Assembly: GCA_902782705.1 (NCBI GenBank)
Contig: CACZOL010000070.1
Location: forward strand, 1-8,169
Direction: 5' to 3'
DNA length: 8,169 nt
From: an uncultured Selenomonadaceae bacterium
GTDB taxonomy: Bacteria; Bacillota; Negativicutes; Selenomonadales; Selenomonadaceae
A program made the translations under genes and the position numbers. The notes below the pieces were generated by a model. It searched no databases and was not told the DNA's origin. It worked only from the letters and a program-made list of their open reading frames with translations. Shown piece after piece: positions 1 to 5,406 of this stretch (the stretch's first letter is position 1; every line of letters begins with the position of its first letter).

Positions 1-12
1 AAATTTGTTGTT

Positions 13-48
13 TTGACGTATTGACTTTTTGACTTTTTGATGTATAAT
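13..48 (+). promoter_or_regulatory. hsp20 promoter with tandem TTGAC words
   Basis: A -35 box TTGACT (21-26) and a perfect -10 box TATAAT (43-48) are separated by 16 nt, which predicts transcription starting near position 55 and a leader of about 100 nt before hsp20. The word TTGAC occurs three times at an exact 8-nt period (14-18 in register as TTGACG at 13-18, then 21-25 and 29-33). On the complementary strand these read AGTCAAA, AGTCAAT and CGTCAAA, close to the (A/G)GTCAAA heptad bound by the heat-shock repressor CtsR. Known CtsR operators have a 10-nt period, so CtsR control is only a suggestion. No CIRCE (HrcA) element was found here. Confidence 0.75.
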
Positions 49-62
49 AAGAATCGAAAAGA

Positions 63-88
63 GGTTCAAGGGATTTTCCCGAGGAACC
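63..88 (+). other. Possible leader hairpin of hsp20
   Basis: GGTTC (63-67) can pair with GAACC (84-88), and inside it GGG (70-72) can pair with CCC (78-80) around a 5-nt loop, with a small internal loop between the two stems. It lies in the predicted 5' leader, about 45 nt upstream of the ribosome binding site. It does not include the Shine-Dalgarno sequence, so it is not by itself a thermosensor that hides the start. It could be a stability element or chance. Confidence 0.3.
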
Positions 89-134
89 CATACGAAAAAG
101 ACAAACACCGAAAGGTCGAGTCCGATATAATTTG

Positions 135-141
135 AAAGGAG
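135..141 (+). promoter_or_regulatory. hsp20 ribosome binding site
   Basis: AAAGGAG lies 11 nt before the hsp20 ATG at 153, a slightly long spacing. An out-of-frame ATG at 146 lies only 4 nt after this site. Protein homology puts the real start at 153. Confidence 0.7.
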
Positions 142-152
142 ATTGATGAATC

Positions 153-617
153 ATGTTTGGACTGGTACCGTTTGCAGCGAGAAAGGATTTGGCGAGAAGA
201 GAAGATCCGTTCACCCAGATTTTCGACGTATTCAACGAGCCGTTTTTCCACAGCGGGCTTGCGCCGTTCGCTTCGGATTGGGGCGCGCAGTCGTTCCGCG
301 TAGACGTGAAGGACACGGGCGAAGCCTACGAGCTGACGGCGGAGCTGCCGGGCATGAAGAAGGAGGACGTTTCCCTCTCCTATGAAAACAGCTACCTGAC
401 CATTGAGGCGAAAAAGGAAGAGCAGAAGGACGAAAAGGACGAGGGCGGCAACTATATCCGCCGCGAGCGTTCGACGGGCAGCATGTCCCGCTCCTTCTAC
501 ATCGACGGCATCGACGAGACGAAAGCCTCGGCGGAGTTCAAGGACGGCGTACTGAAAGTCGACCTGCCGAAGCGGGCAAAAGAAGCTGAGGTTTCCCGCC
601 GTATCGCTATCAAGTAA
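153..617 (+). CDS. Small heat-shock protein, Hsp20/alpha-crystallin family
   Basis: This 154-residue cytoplasmic protein is an ATP-independent holdase chaperone that binds unfolding proteins during stress and hands them to refolding chaperones. The N-terminal arm (residues 1-45) starts MFGLVPF and is rich in Phe, as is typical. The alpha-crystallin domain spans about 47-140 and shows ELPGMKKEDV (64-73), an acidic/lysine loop (88-98), the RRERSTGSMSRSF strand (103-115) and the family signature FKDGVLKVDLPK (129-140). The C-terminal tail carries an I-x-I motif (IAI, 151-153) used for oligomer assembly. Length is normal. It is a single-gene unit, the only plus-strand gene in the window, with its own promoter and a strong terminator. 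The start at 153 follows AAAGGAG. It is intact; the family call is secure, but assignment to a specific named orthologue is not. Confidence 0.97.
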   Translation: MFGLVPFAARKDLARREDPFTQIFDVFNEPFFHSGLAPFASDWGAQSFRVDVKDTGEAYELTAELPGMKKEDVSLSYENSYLTIEAKKEEQKDEKDEGGNYIRRERSTGSMSRSFYIDGIDETKASAEFKDGVLKVDLPKRAKEAEVSRRIAIK

Positions 618-641
618 AAAATCCCCTTCCCCCTTTCTTGC

Positions 642-676
642 GAAAGCCCCGACACGAGAAACGTGTCGGGGCTTTC
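642..676. terminator. Bidirectional rho-independent terminator between hsp20 and yqeB
   Basis: A perfect 15-bp inverted repeat (arms 642-656 and 662-676, loop AGAAA) sits between two convergent genes. The core is GC-rich (GCCCCGACACG) and flanked by GAAA/TTTC. In the plus direction the stem ends in CTTTC followed by a T-rich stretch. In the minus direction it also ends in CTTTC, with TTTTTT further downstream, so it can serve both hsp20 and the minus-strand operon. Confidence 0.9.
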
Positions 677-694
677 ATTGTTTATATCGTTTTC

Positions 695-1501
695 TTACGG
701 CCGGCCGCCGGTTTCAAAGGCCATGATCGCTTCCAATACGGAGCCGGAAATGCAGCGGGCTTTGTCGGAAATCAGACAGCAGTTGGCGGGCTCGGTGCGC
801 GGGTCGATCTCGGCGACGGCCATGCCCGCGGTCACGCGGACATTGTCGTGCAGTAATCCGCGCAGTACGCCGTCGACAGGCGTAACGACCGGTATGGTCT
901 TTCCGCTGTCGTCGTATATTTCCGCGACGACGTCGCCGGCGCGGAAAATATGGGAGATCGTATGTGGGCTTTTGAACGTGCCCTCTGTGTGCGCGCGCAG
1001 AAAACCGCCGTCGTCGATGACGTCTTCCGTCGTCGGCCGTATCCGGCAGCGCCCGTTGTAAATGATGCGGCCGAGACTATAGGAGCGCATGGTCTCGATG
1101 ACGCAGTTTACGTCTTCGCAAGCGCAGTAGCCCGCGCCGAGGCCGATGTGAAAAGCGGCGGGCAAAGGACGGCGGGATTCGTCTTCTTTCCCGTCAAGGG
1201 TGTTGACGAGGATATGCGAAGGGAATTTTCGCACATAGCGTCCCGTCGGGTCGACGAGCATCGTGACTTTGCCCGACGCCGTCAATGAAAGTGCGGTTTT
1301 CAGGTTTTCCGCGCAGGTGCACGTCACGCGCTCGACGGTCTTTTCACCGTCATAGACTGCGTCGGAAAAGGAGAGCTCGCGCCTCAACGCGGAGGGCCGC
1401 GATTTTTCCAAGATCAGTACTTTGTACCCGACCCGGTGCAGGCGATGCGCGACCGCTGTGCCAAGCTCGCCGCCGCCGCGCACGATCACCAAATGTCTCA
1501 T
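695..1501 (-). CDS. yqeB: YqeB, selenium-dependent molybdenum hydroxylase system protein (EF2563 family)
   Basis: This 268-residue protein matches the YqeB/EF2563 family, known from comparative genomics as a marker of selenium-dependent molybdenum hydroxylases; its biochemical step is not established. The N-terminus begins VIVRGGGELGTAVAHRLHR (5-23), a glycine-rich, Rossmann-like nucleotide-binding start. Other family hallmarks are RRELSFSDAVY (40-50), the central IGLGAGYCACEDVNCVIET region (119-137), and near the C-terminus AEIDPRTE (230-237) and ISDKARCISGSVLEAI (244-259). The start at 1501 follows a GAGAGGT ribosome binding site, 24 nt after the radical SAM stop, so the two are probably co-transcribed. 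The usual partners (a hydroxylase subunit, yqeC, selD, mocA-like genes) are not in this window. The gene is intact. Confidence 0.9.
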   Translation of the reverse strand: MRHLVIVRGGGELGTAVAHRLHRVGYKVLILEKSRPSALRRELSFSDAVYDGEKTVERVTCTCAENLKTALSLTASGKVTMLVDPTGRYVRKFPSHILVNTLDGKEDESRRPLPAAFHIGLGAGYCACEDVNCVIETMRSYSLGRIIYNGRCRIRPTTEDVIDDGGFLRAHTEGTFKSPHTISHIFRAGDVVAEIYDDSGKTIPVVTPVDGVLRGLLHDNVRVTAGMAVAEIDPRTEPANCCLISDKARCISGSVLEAIMAFETGGRP

Positions 1502-1525
1502 GGCAGATACCTCTCAGTCAATCAA

Positions 1526-2185
1526 TCAGTTCGCTTCGTACGGGCGCACGCGCAGCCGCAGCCCGCGGGATTCACAAAGCGCCCGGCAACGCGCAATCTC
1601 GCCGTCGTCTTCGACGTGGTCGACGACGGTGAGGACTACGTCCGGCACATAAGCTTTCGCATGCTCCGCGAAAGAGAGCATCGCGTCAAAGGCCGGCAAG
1701 CCGAAACGGTTTCGTGTCAGCTCGTAATACCGCTCGGCGTTTGACGCGTTCAGGCTGATGGAGACGGTGTCGAGCAGTCCGTCGAAGTCCGGTGCGGTGT
1801 CGCGTCCGTAAAAGAGGTCGGAGAGCCCGTTCGTATTGAGCCGCGTTTTCACATCCGGGTGCTCCGCGCGAATCCAGCGGAGCAGGTTTTTCAACGTTTC
1901 AAGCCGCATGGTCGGCTCTCCAAAGCCGCAGAAGACGATCTCGGAAACGTTTTCCCAAGGCAGTGCGGAAAGCGCCGCGCGCACTTCCACTTCCGGCGGT
2001 TCGCTCTTGAGCCAGAGCGAGTGCTCTTCCGCCATGTTTTTCAGCGAGCGCAGGCAAAAAGTGCAGGCGCAGGTGCATTGGTTTGTCAGGTTCACATAAA
2101 AGCCGCGTTTCCCTTCAGGGTGCAGTGCGAGGCTTTCCGCCGGTTCGACGTATCTGCCGCCCGGCTCTACCGCGTAAACGATCAT
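1526..2185 (-). CDS. Radical SAM protein, TatD-linked type
   Basis: This short radical SAM enzyme (219 residues) should bind a 4Fe-4S cluster and S-adenosylmethionine to start radical chemistry; its substrate is unknown. The cluster motif CxxxCxxC uses C37, C41 and C44 and follows GFYVNLTNQ (28-36). The SAM-binding glycine motif is GFGEPT (87-92), followed by RLNTNGL (115-121) and SISLNA (142-147), as expected along the partial TIM barrel. An additional cysteine (C39) sits inside the cluster motif. The sequence around the cysteines resembles the small family usually found next to or fused with the TatD nuclease, but no tatD gene is present here. It starts 13 nt after ftsW, with AAGGA upstream. 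There is no C-terminal SPASM domain. The superfamily is certain, the subfamily likely. Confidence 0.9.
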   Translation of the reverse strand: MIVYAVEPGGRYVEPAESLALHPEGKRGFYVNLTNQCTCACTFCLRSLKNMAEEHSLWLKSEPPEVEVRAALSALPWENVSEIVFCGFGEPTMRLETLKNLLRWIRAEHPDVKTRLNTNGLSDLFYGRDTAPDFDGLLDTVSISLNASNAERYYELTRNRFGLPAFDAMLSFAEHAKAYVPDVVLTVVDHVEDDGEIARCRALCESRGLRLRVRPYEAN

Positions 2186-2198
2186 TACTCTTCATTCC

Positions 2199-3377
2199 TT
2201 ATTTCACCCGTCGCAGGTGCGATCTGGCCGGTACGGATTCTTCCGGCGCATCGACAACGACGGCGGGTTTGTTTTTCGTGTTTCTGACGCCGATACTGAA
2301 CAGGACGCCTGTGACGAACATGCTGACGAACAGCGAAGTGCCGCCGTAGCTGATGAAAGGCAGCGGCACGCCGACGACGGGAAGGCAGCCGGAGATCATC
2401 AAAAGATTGATAAGCGCCTGCCCGACGATCAGCATCGTCATACCGAAGGCGAGCATCTGCCCCAATGAGTCTTTGGCATTGTTCGCGATCCGTATTCCGT
2501 AATAGGCGATCATCGCGAACAGGAACAGCACAAGAAGCGCGCCGACAAAGCCTGTCTCCTGGCACCAGACGGAGAATGCGAAATCGGTGTGCGCTTCCGG
2601 CAGATAGTGGTATTTGCTGACGCCCATACCCATGCCCATGCCGAAAAGTCCGCCCGAGCCGATGGCTTGGAGCGACTGCACGCTTTGGTAGCCGGTGCCC
2701 TGCGCGTCCATCCACGGGTTGAAAAGCGCCATGACGCGCCGTAAACGGTACGGCTGCACTAAGCACAGGAGAGCGCCGCTCGCAAAGCCGCCGATGAGAA
2801 GCTTGACCTTTGTGGTTTTTTTCATGTTGGAGCAGAACAGCATCAATAGCGGGATTCCGCAGATGATCATCGCCGTTCCCATATCCGGTTCGGCCTCGAC
2901 GAGGATGCCCATCAGGCCGATCATATAAATCTCGTTGTGGAGGAAATTGCACCGCATACCGTGTTTTACGCGCCACGCGATATAATGCGCCTCCAAAAAG
3001 ATCGCCGCCGGTTTTGCGAGCTCGGCGGGCTGCAGCTGGAACGGTCCGAGTGCGAGCCAGCGCTGCGCGCCGTTGACTTCGACGCCGATCAGGAGCACCG
3101 CGCCGAGCAGGGCGACGACGAGCGCAAATCCGATCTTCCGGCATTTTGCAAGCAGATGATAGTTGATGCAGCCGATCAGGAAGCAGACGATGCCAACGCC
3201 GATATTGAGCCCCTGTTTTCTCAGGAAAAAGTAAGGGTCGTCGTAATTCGCACTCGCGACGACGAAGCTGGAGCTGAAAATATTGAGCGTTCCGATCAGC
3301 AGGAGAACGATGGTCACGCCGAGAATCGCTTCGTAGTCGCTCATCCAGAAGCGCCATTGGCTGCGCGTTTCGGTCAT
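2199..3377 (-). CDS. ftsW: Septal peptidoglycan glycosyltransferase FtsW (SEDS family)
   Basis: This 392-residue polytopic membrane protein belongs to the FtsW/RodA/SpoVE family, which polymerises lipid II into glycan strands with a partner class B penicillin-binding protein. Visible hallmarks are NGAQRWLALGPFQLQPAE (102-119), EPDMGT (163-168), YLPEAHTDFAF (258-268) containing D265, which aligns with the essential Asp of FtsW/RodA, and PLPFISYGGTS (338-348). Many hydrophobic segments fit the usual ten membrane helices. The YLPEAHTD wording favours FtsW over RodA. Where many homologues read GEELG after this motif, this one reads CQETG (272-276). The start codon overlaps the exonuclease stop (ATGA, 3374-3377), suggesting translational coupling. 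No penicillin-binding protein or other division gene is adjacent. The extended C-tail after 365 is basic and probably cytoplasmic. Confidence 0.93.
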   Translation of the reverse strand: MTETRSQWRFWMSDYEAILGVTIVLLLIGTLNIFSSSFVVASANYDDPYFFLRKQGLNIGVGIVCFLIGCINYHLLAKCRKIGFALVVALLGAVLLIGVEVNGAQRWLALGPFQLQPAELAKPAAIFLEAHYIAWRVKHGMRCNFLHNEIYMIGLMGILVEAEPDMGTAMIICGIPLLMLFCSNMKKTTKVKLLIGGFASGALLCLVQPYRLRRVMALFNPWMDAQGTGYQSVQSLQAIGSGGLFGMGMGMGVSKYHYLPEAHTDFAFSVWCQETGFVGALLVLFLFAMIAYYGIRIANNAKDSLGQMLAFGMTMLIVGQALINLLMISGCLPVVGVPLPFISYGGTSLFVSMFVTGVLFSIGVRNTKNKPAVVVDAPEESVPARSHLRRVK

Positions 3378-4510
3378 GGCGTTTTCGCCTCCTTTGCGAC
3401 GTTGTCCGCCTCGGGCGGCTTTCGGTACGTCGCCGCGTAAATCTGGTCGAGCTGTTCCTTTTCACGCATGGGGGCAAAGAAATACCATGGTGCGCGCGGT
3501 GCCTTGCCGTATTTCGCGATAAAGGAAGGGATATAATGAAGGAAAAGACGCGCCGCGCCTTCGGTGTCGTATGCCGCGTCGTGGAATTTATCCTCGACGT
3601 AAGAGAGCCCTGCGTGTTCCATGCAGAGCTGGAGCGACGGCTCGTTTGCGACGCCGCGGTCGAACCGCACCGCCATCGTGAGGTCCACGATGTCACGGTG
3701 CAGCGTTTCTTCCGGAAAGCCGCATCGCTGGAACATGCCGCGAAGGGAAATCAAATCGTTGTGCAGGGCGTTGCCCGCAAAGCAACCGCCCTGTGCGAGG
3801 AACTTGAAGATCTTTTCTGCGGCTTCGTCCTCGGGAATGCCGTGCTGCCTGAGAAAAGCGTCCGTCAAGTGCGTAAGCTCCGCGACGTAGCGCGAGAGTT
3901 TCGGCTTTTGGCGCACATAGAAAGAAAGCGTCTTTGTCTCGATGGTTCCGTCCGGCAGGAGCGAGAGCCGCCGCCCCGCGAACTGGATTGGGCGCTCGTA
4001 ATTCATTTCCAGGTCGAAAACCGTTACGGGGAAGCATTTGCGGTATTCGTGCAGCGCTTCCTCTTTCGATATCGGATGCGGCAGGAAATCGTTGGGACGG
4101 AAACGGTCAGGATTTGCCTCGTGAAAGGTTTTCATGGCGTCGTAAAGTTTCGCGGTTTTTTCTTCCGCGCGGAATACGAGCGCATGCGCCCAGTCGTTCG
4201 GCGCACGTTTCGACGCCAGCGCGACGAAGACGACCTCGCCGACCCGGGGCAGGCGCGCTCGCCCGCAAACGACGGAAACCGTCGCCGCCGTAAGCGGACC
4301 GAATTCCGTCTCGTAGGCGCGGTTCTCCGCGCGGAACGTCGCTGTGCGTCCCGATATGCGCGGCAAAAAAAGCTCCGATTTTACGAGATAGCGCACAAGA
4401 TGCGTATACAGGCGGAAAAGCTGCTTCGGCAACGGGAAAAGCGCCCGTCCCGAAAACGTCAGCACCGGATCGGATATGCCCGTAGCCGTGCGTCCGCGAA
4501 GCTCTCCCAT
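3374..4510 (-). CDS. DEDDh 3'-5' exonuclease (DnaQ-like fold) with unknown N-terminal half
   Basis: The C-terminal half carries the DnaQ/RNase T-type exonuclease signature. Counting from the start at 4510 (378 residues), Exo I is FDLEMN with D166 and E168, Exo II is FAGNALHNDL with D252, and Exo III is FHDAAYDTEGAARLF with H310 and D315 (HxxxxD). All four acidic residues and the histidine of the DEDDh class are present, so it is probably active on RNA or DNA 3' ends. Residues 1-160 match nothing I recognise; they include a basic, aromatic stretch (PKQLFRLYTHLVRYLV) and VGEVVFVALASKR. An upstream in-frame ATG at 4585 would add 25 residues, but it lacks a good ribosome binding site, whereas AAGGAGG lies 5 nt before 4510. 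It appears to be the first gene of the exonuclease-ftsW-radical SAM-yqeB unit. The biological substrate is unknown. Confidence 0.85.
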   Translation of the reverse strand: MGELRGRTATGISDPVLTFSGRALFPLPKQLFRLYTHLVRYLVKSELFLPRISGRTATFRAENRAYETEFGPLTAATVSVVCGRARLPRVGEVVFVALASKRAPNDWAHALVFRAEEKTAKLYDAMKTFHEANPDRFRPNDFLPHPISKEEALHEYRKCFPVTVFDLEMNYERPIQFAGRRLSLLPDGTIETKTLSFYVRQKPKLSRYVAELTHLTDAFLRQHGIPEDEAAEKIFKFLAQGGCFAGNALHNDLISLRGMFQRCGFPEETLHRDIVDLTMAVRFDRGVANEPSLQLCMEHAGLSYVEDKFHDAAYDTEGAARLFLHYIPSFIAKYGKAPRAPWYFFAPMREKEQLDQIYAATYRKPPEADNVAKEAKTP

Positions 4511-4515
4511 AAGTT

Positions 4516-4522
4516 CCTCCTT
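4516..4522 (-). promoter_or_regulatory. Ribosome binding site deciding the exonuclease start
   Basis: On the minus strand this is a full AAGGAGG placed 5 nt before the ATG at 4510. It is the strongest ribosome binding site near this gene. It lies inside the coding extension that the ATG at 4585 would create, where it encodes Lys-Glu-Glu. Confidence 0.8.
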
Positions 4523-4606
4523 GCCAAGTCTTTGCCCGTCATGCGACGGCAAATCCCGCGGCAAGGGCATGCTTGATTCAGTCATTTTTTTCTCAGTGCA
4601 CTCTCT

Positions 4607-4635
4607 AGTTTAACAGAAATGTGTCTTTTTTTCCA
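4607..4635 (-). promoter_or_regulatory. Weak candidate promoter for the exonuclease-ftsW operon
   Basis: On the minus strand TGGAAA (4635-4630) and TAAACT (4612-4607) are separated by 17 nt, each matching four of six consensus bases. It would start transcription near 4600, leaving a leader of about 90 nt before the ATG at 4510. It lies just past the terminator of the upstream gene, where a promoter is expected, but the boxes are poor. Confidence 0.35.
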
Positions 4636-4640
4636 GCGCC

Positions 4641-4679
4641 AAAAAGCCCCGCGCGAATCGTCAGAATGTCGCGCGGGGC
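4641..4679 (-). terminator. Rho-independent terminator after the HTH gene
   Basis: A 10-bp perfect GC stem (arms 4646-4655 and 4670-4679, GCCCCGCGCG/CGCGCGGGGC) encloses a 14-nt loop. In the minus direction it is followed directly by TTTTT (4645-4641). It begins a few bases past the stop of the HTH gene and separates it from the exonuclease-ftsW unit. A T-run also follows on the plus side (4682-4686), but no plus-strand gene needs it. Confidence 0.9.
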
Positions 4680-4686
4680 CGTTTTT

Positions 4687-5280
4687 CTATATATCAGAGA
4701 GCGTCGATTTTACAAATTCCGCATATTTTGCACGCGTTTCGCCGGCGCTGTTTTTTATTGCCCAGCGCAGTACGCCGATATTCTGCTCGTAGTTCGGCGC
4801 GTCCGGCTTCAGCGGAAGCTCGCCGCTCACGAATTGGTCGGCGACTTTGAACCGCACGCGATTCAGAAGCTTTTGGACGGTGGCGGGCCCCATCTGGAAT
4901 TCTTTTGCGATGGCGCGGATCGTTTTACCGCCGTACACATGGTAAACGAAAATTTCCTGTCCTTCCCGGTCGGGATCGTATTTTGCGGGGCGTCCCGGCG
5001 GCTTTTCCGCCGACCAGTGCTTGAGCGCCATGCGGATTGCCTCAATCCCCTCTTTGTCGATGGGCATCTCGCGGAGTTCTTCCATGCGGTTCTTGGCGTG
5101 GTCCAGGGAAACGCTTTCCAAGATGCGCCATTGTTCTTCTTCCAGAGCCAGAAGCAGCAGACAGCCTTTGCGGTCGTCACGGTGCAGGACGTAGATCGTC
5201 TCGAAATCCACCATTCGACGTGCCAGCCGCTTGCGTGCCATCATTTCCGCGTTGTCCAGTTCCAGCTTCATTGAACTCAT
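4687..5280 (-). CDS. Uncharacterised helix-turn-helix DNA-binding protein
   Basis: This 197-residue soluble protein has no recognised full-length family. The C-terminal half contains GRPAKYDP (96-103) followed by a resolvase-type helix-turn-helix, TIRAIAKEFQMGPATVQKLL (120-139), like the DNA-binding tail of serine recombinases. There is no serine-recombinase catalytic domain. The N-terminal 90 residues are charged and helical in appearance, with one hydrophobic patch (CLLLLALEEEQW, 40-51). The likely role is sequence-specific DNA binding, for example a regulator; the target is unknown. The ATG at 5280 follows GGGAG at 7 nt. A second ATG three codons in is possible but has no better site. It is a single-gene unit with its own upstream AT-rich region and a strong terminator. 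Composition resembles its neighbours, so transfer is not indicated. Confidence 0.8.
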   Translation of the reverse strand: MSSMKLELDNAEMMARKRLARRMVDFETIYVLHRDDRKGCLLLLALEEEQWRILESVSLDHAKNRMEELREMPIDKEGIEAIRMALKHWSAEKPPGRPAKYDPDREGQEIFVYHVYGGKTIRAIAKEFQMGPATVQKLLNRVRFKVADQFVSGELPLKPDAPNYEQNIGVLRWAIKNSAGETRAKYAEFVKSTLSDI

Positions 5281-5323
5281 TTTCCCACTCCCGCCTTTTT
5301 CCTATGGAATCCCCGAGTTTGAA

Positions 5324-5390
5324 ATTTTAATAAGGACTAATATTGATAACAACTAAGCATAATAATATACGACTTTTTATTGAAACGCAA
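5324..5390 (-). promoter_or_regulatory. AT-rich promoter region of the HTH gene
   Basis: This is the most AT-rich stretch on the minus-strand side of the window. Two sigma-A-like pairs fit with 17-nt spacers: TTGCGT (5390-5385) with TATTAT (5367-5362), and TTGTTA (5352-5347) with TAAAAT (5329-5324). The second has the better match and would start transcription near 5317. ATTGATAA (5342-5349, plus sense) resembles half of a Fur-type box, but the other half is poor. No terminator hairpin for panF is visible here, so read-through from panF is possible. Confidence 0.5.
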
Positions 5391-5406
5391 GATTTTTTCT
5401 GAAGCT

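Noticed and set aside
63..141. RNA thermometer controlling hsp20
   Set aside because: The leader hairpin does not include the ribosome binding site, and no convincing U-run pairing with AAAGGAG was found.
2185..3696. Minus-strand open frame of 503 codons overlapping ftsW in another frame
   Set aside because: It is very Arg-rich with no recognisable domain, and the other frame is unmistakably FtsW.
3536..4576. Long plus-strand open frame of 346 codons opposite the exonuclease gene
   Set aside because: It is Arg/Glu-rich, lacks any family motif and lies antisense to a gene with a complete active-site signature; long shadows are expected in GC-rich DNA.
4595..4602. 8-bp palindrome AGTGCACT upstream of the exonuclease, considered as a CIRCE-like heat-shock element
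   Set aside because: It lacks the TTAGCACTC-N9-GAGTGCTAA arrangement; short palindromes like this occur by chance.
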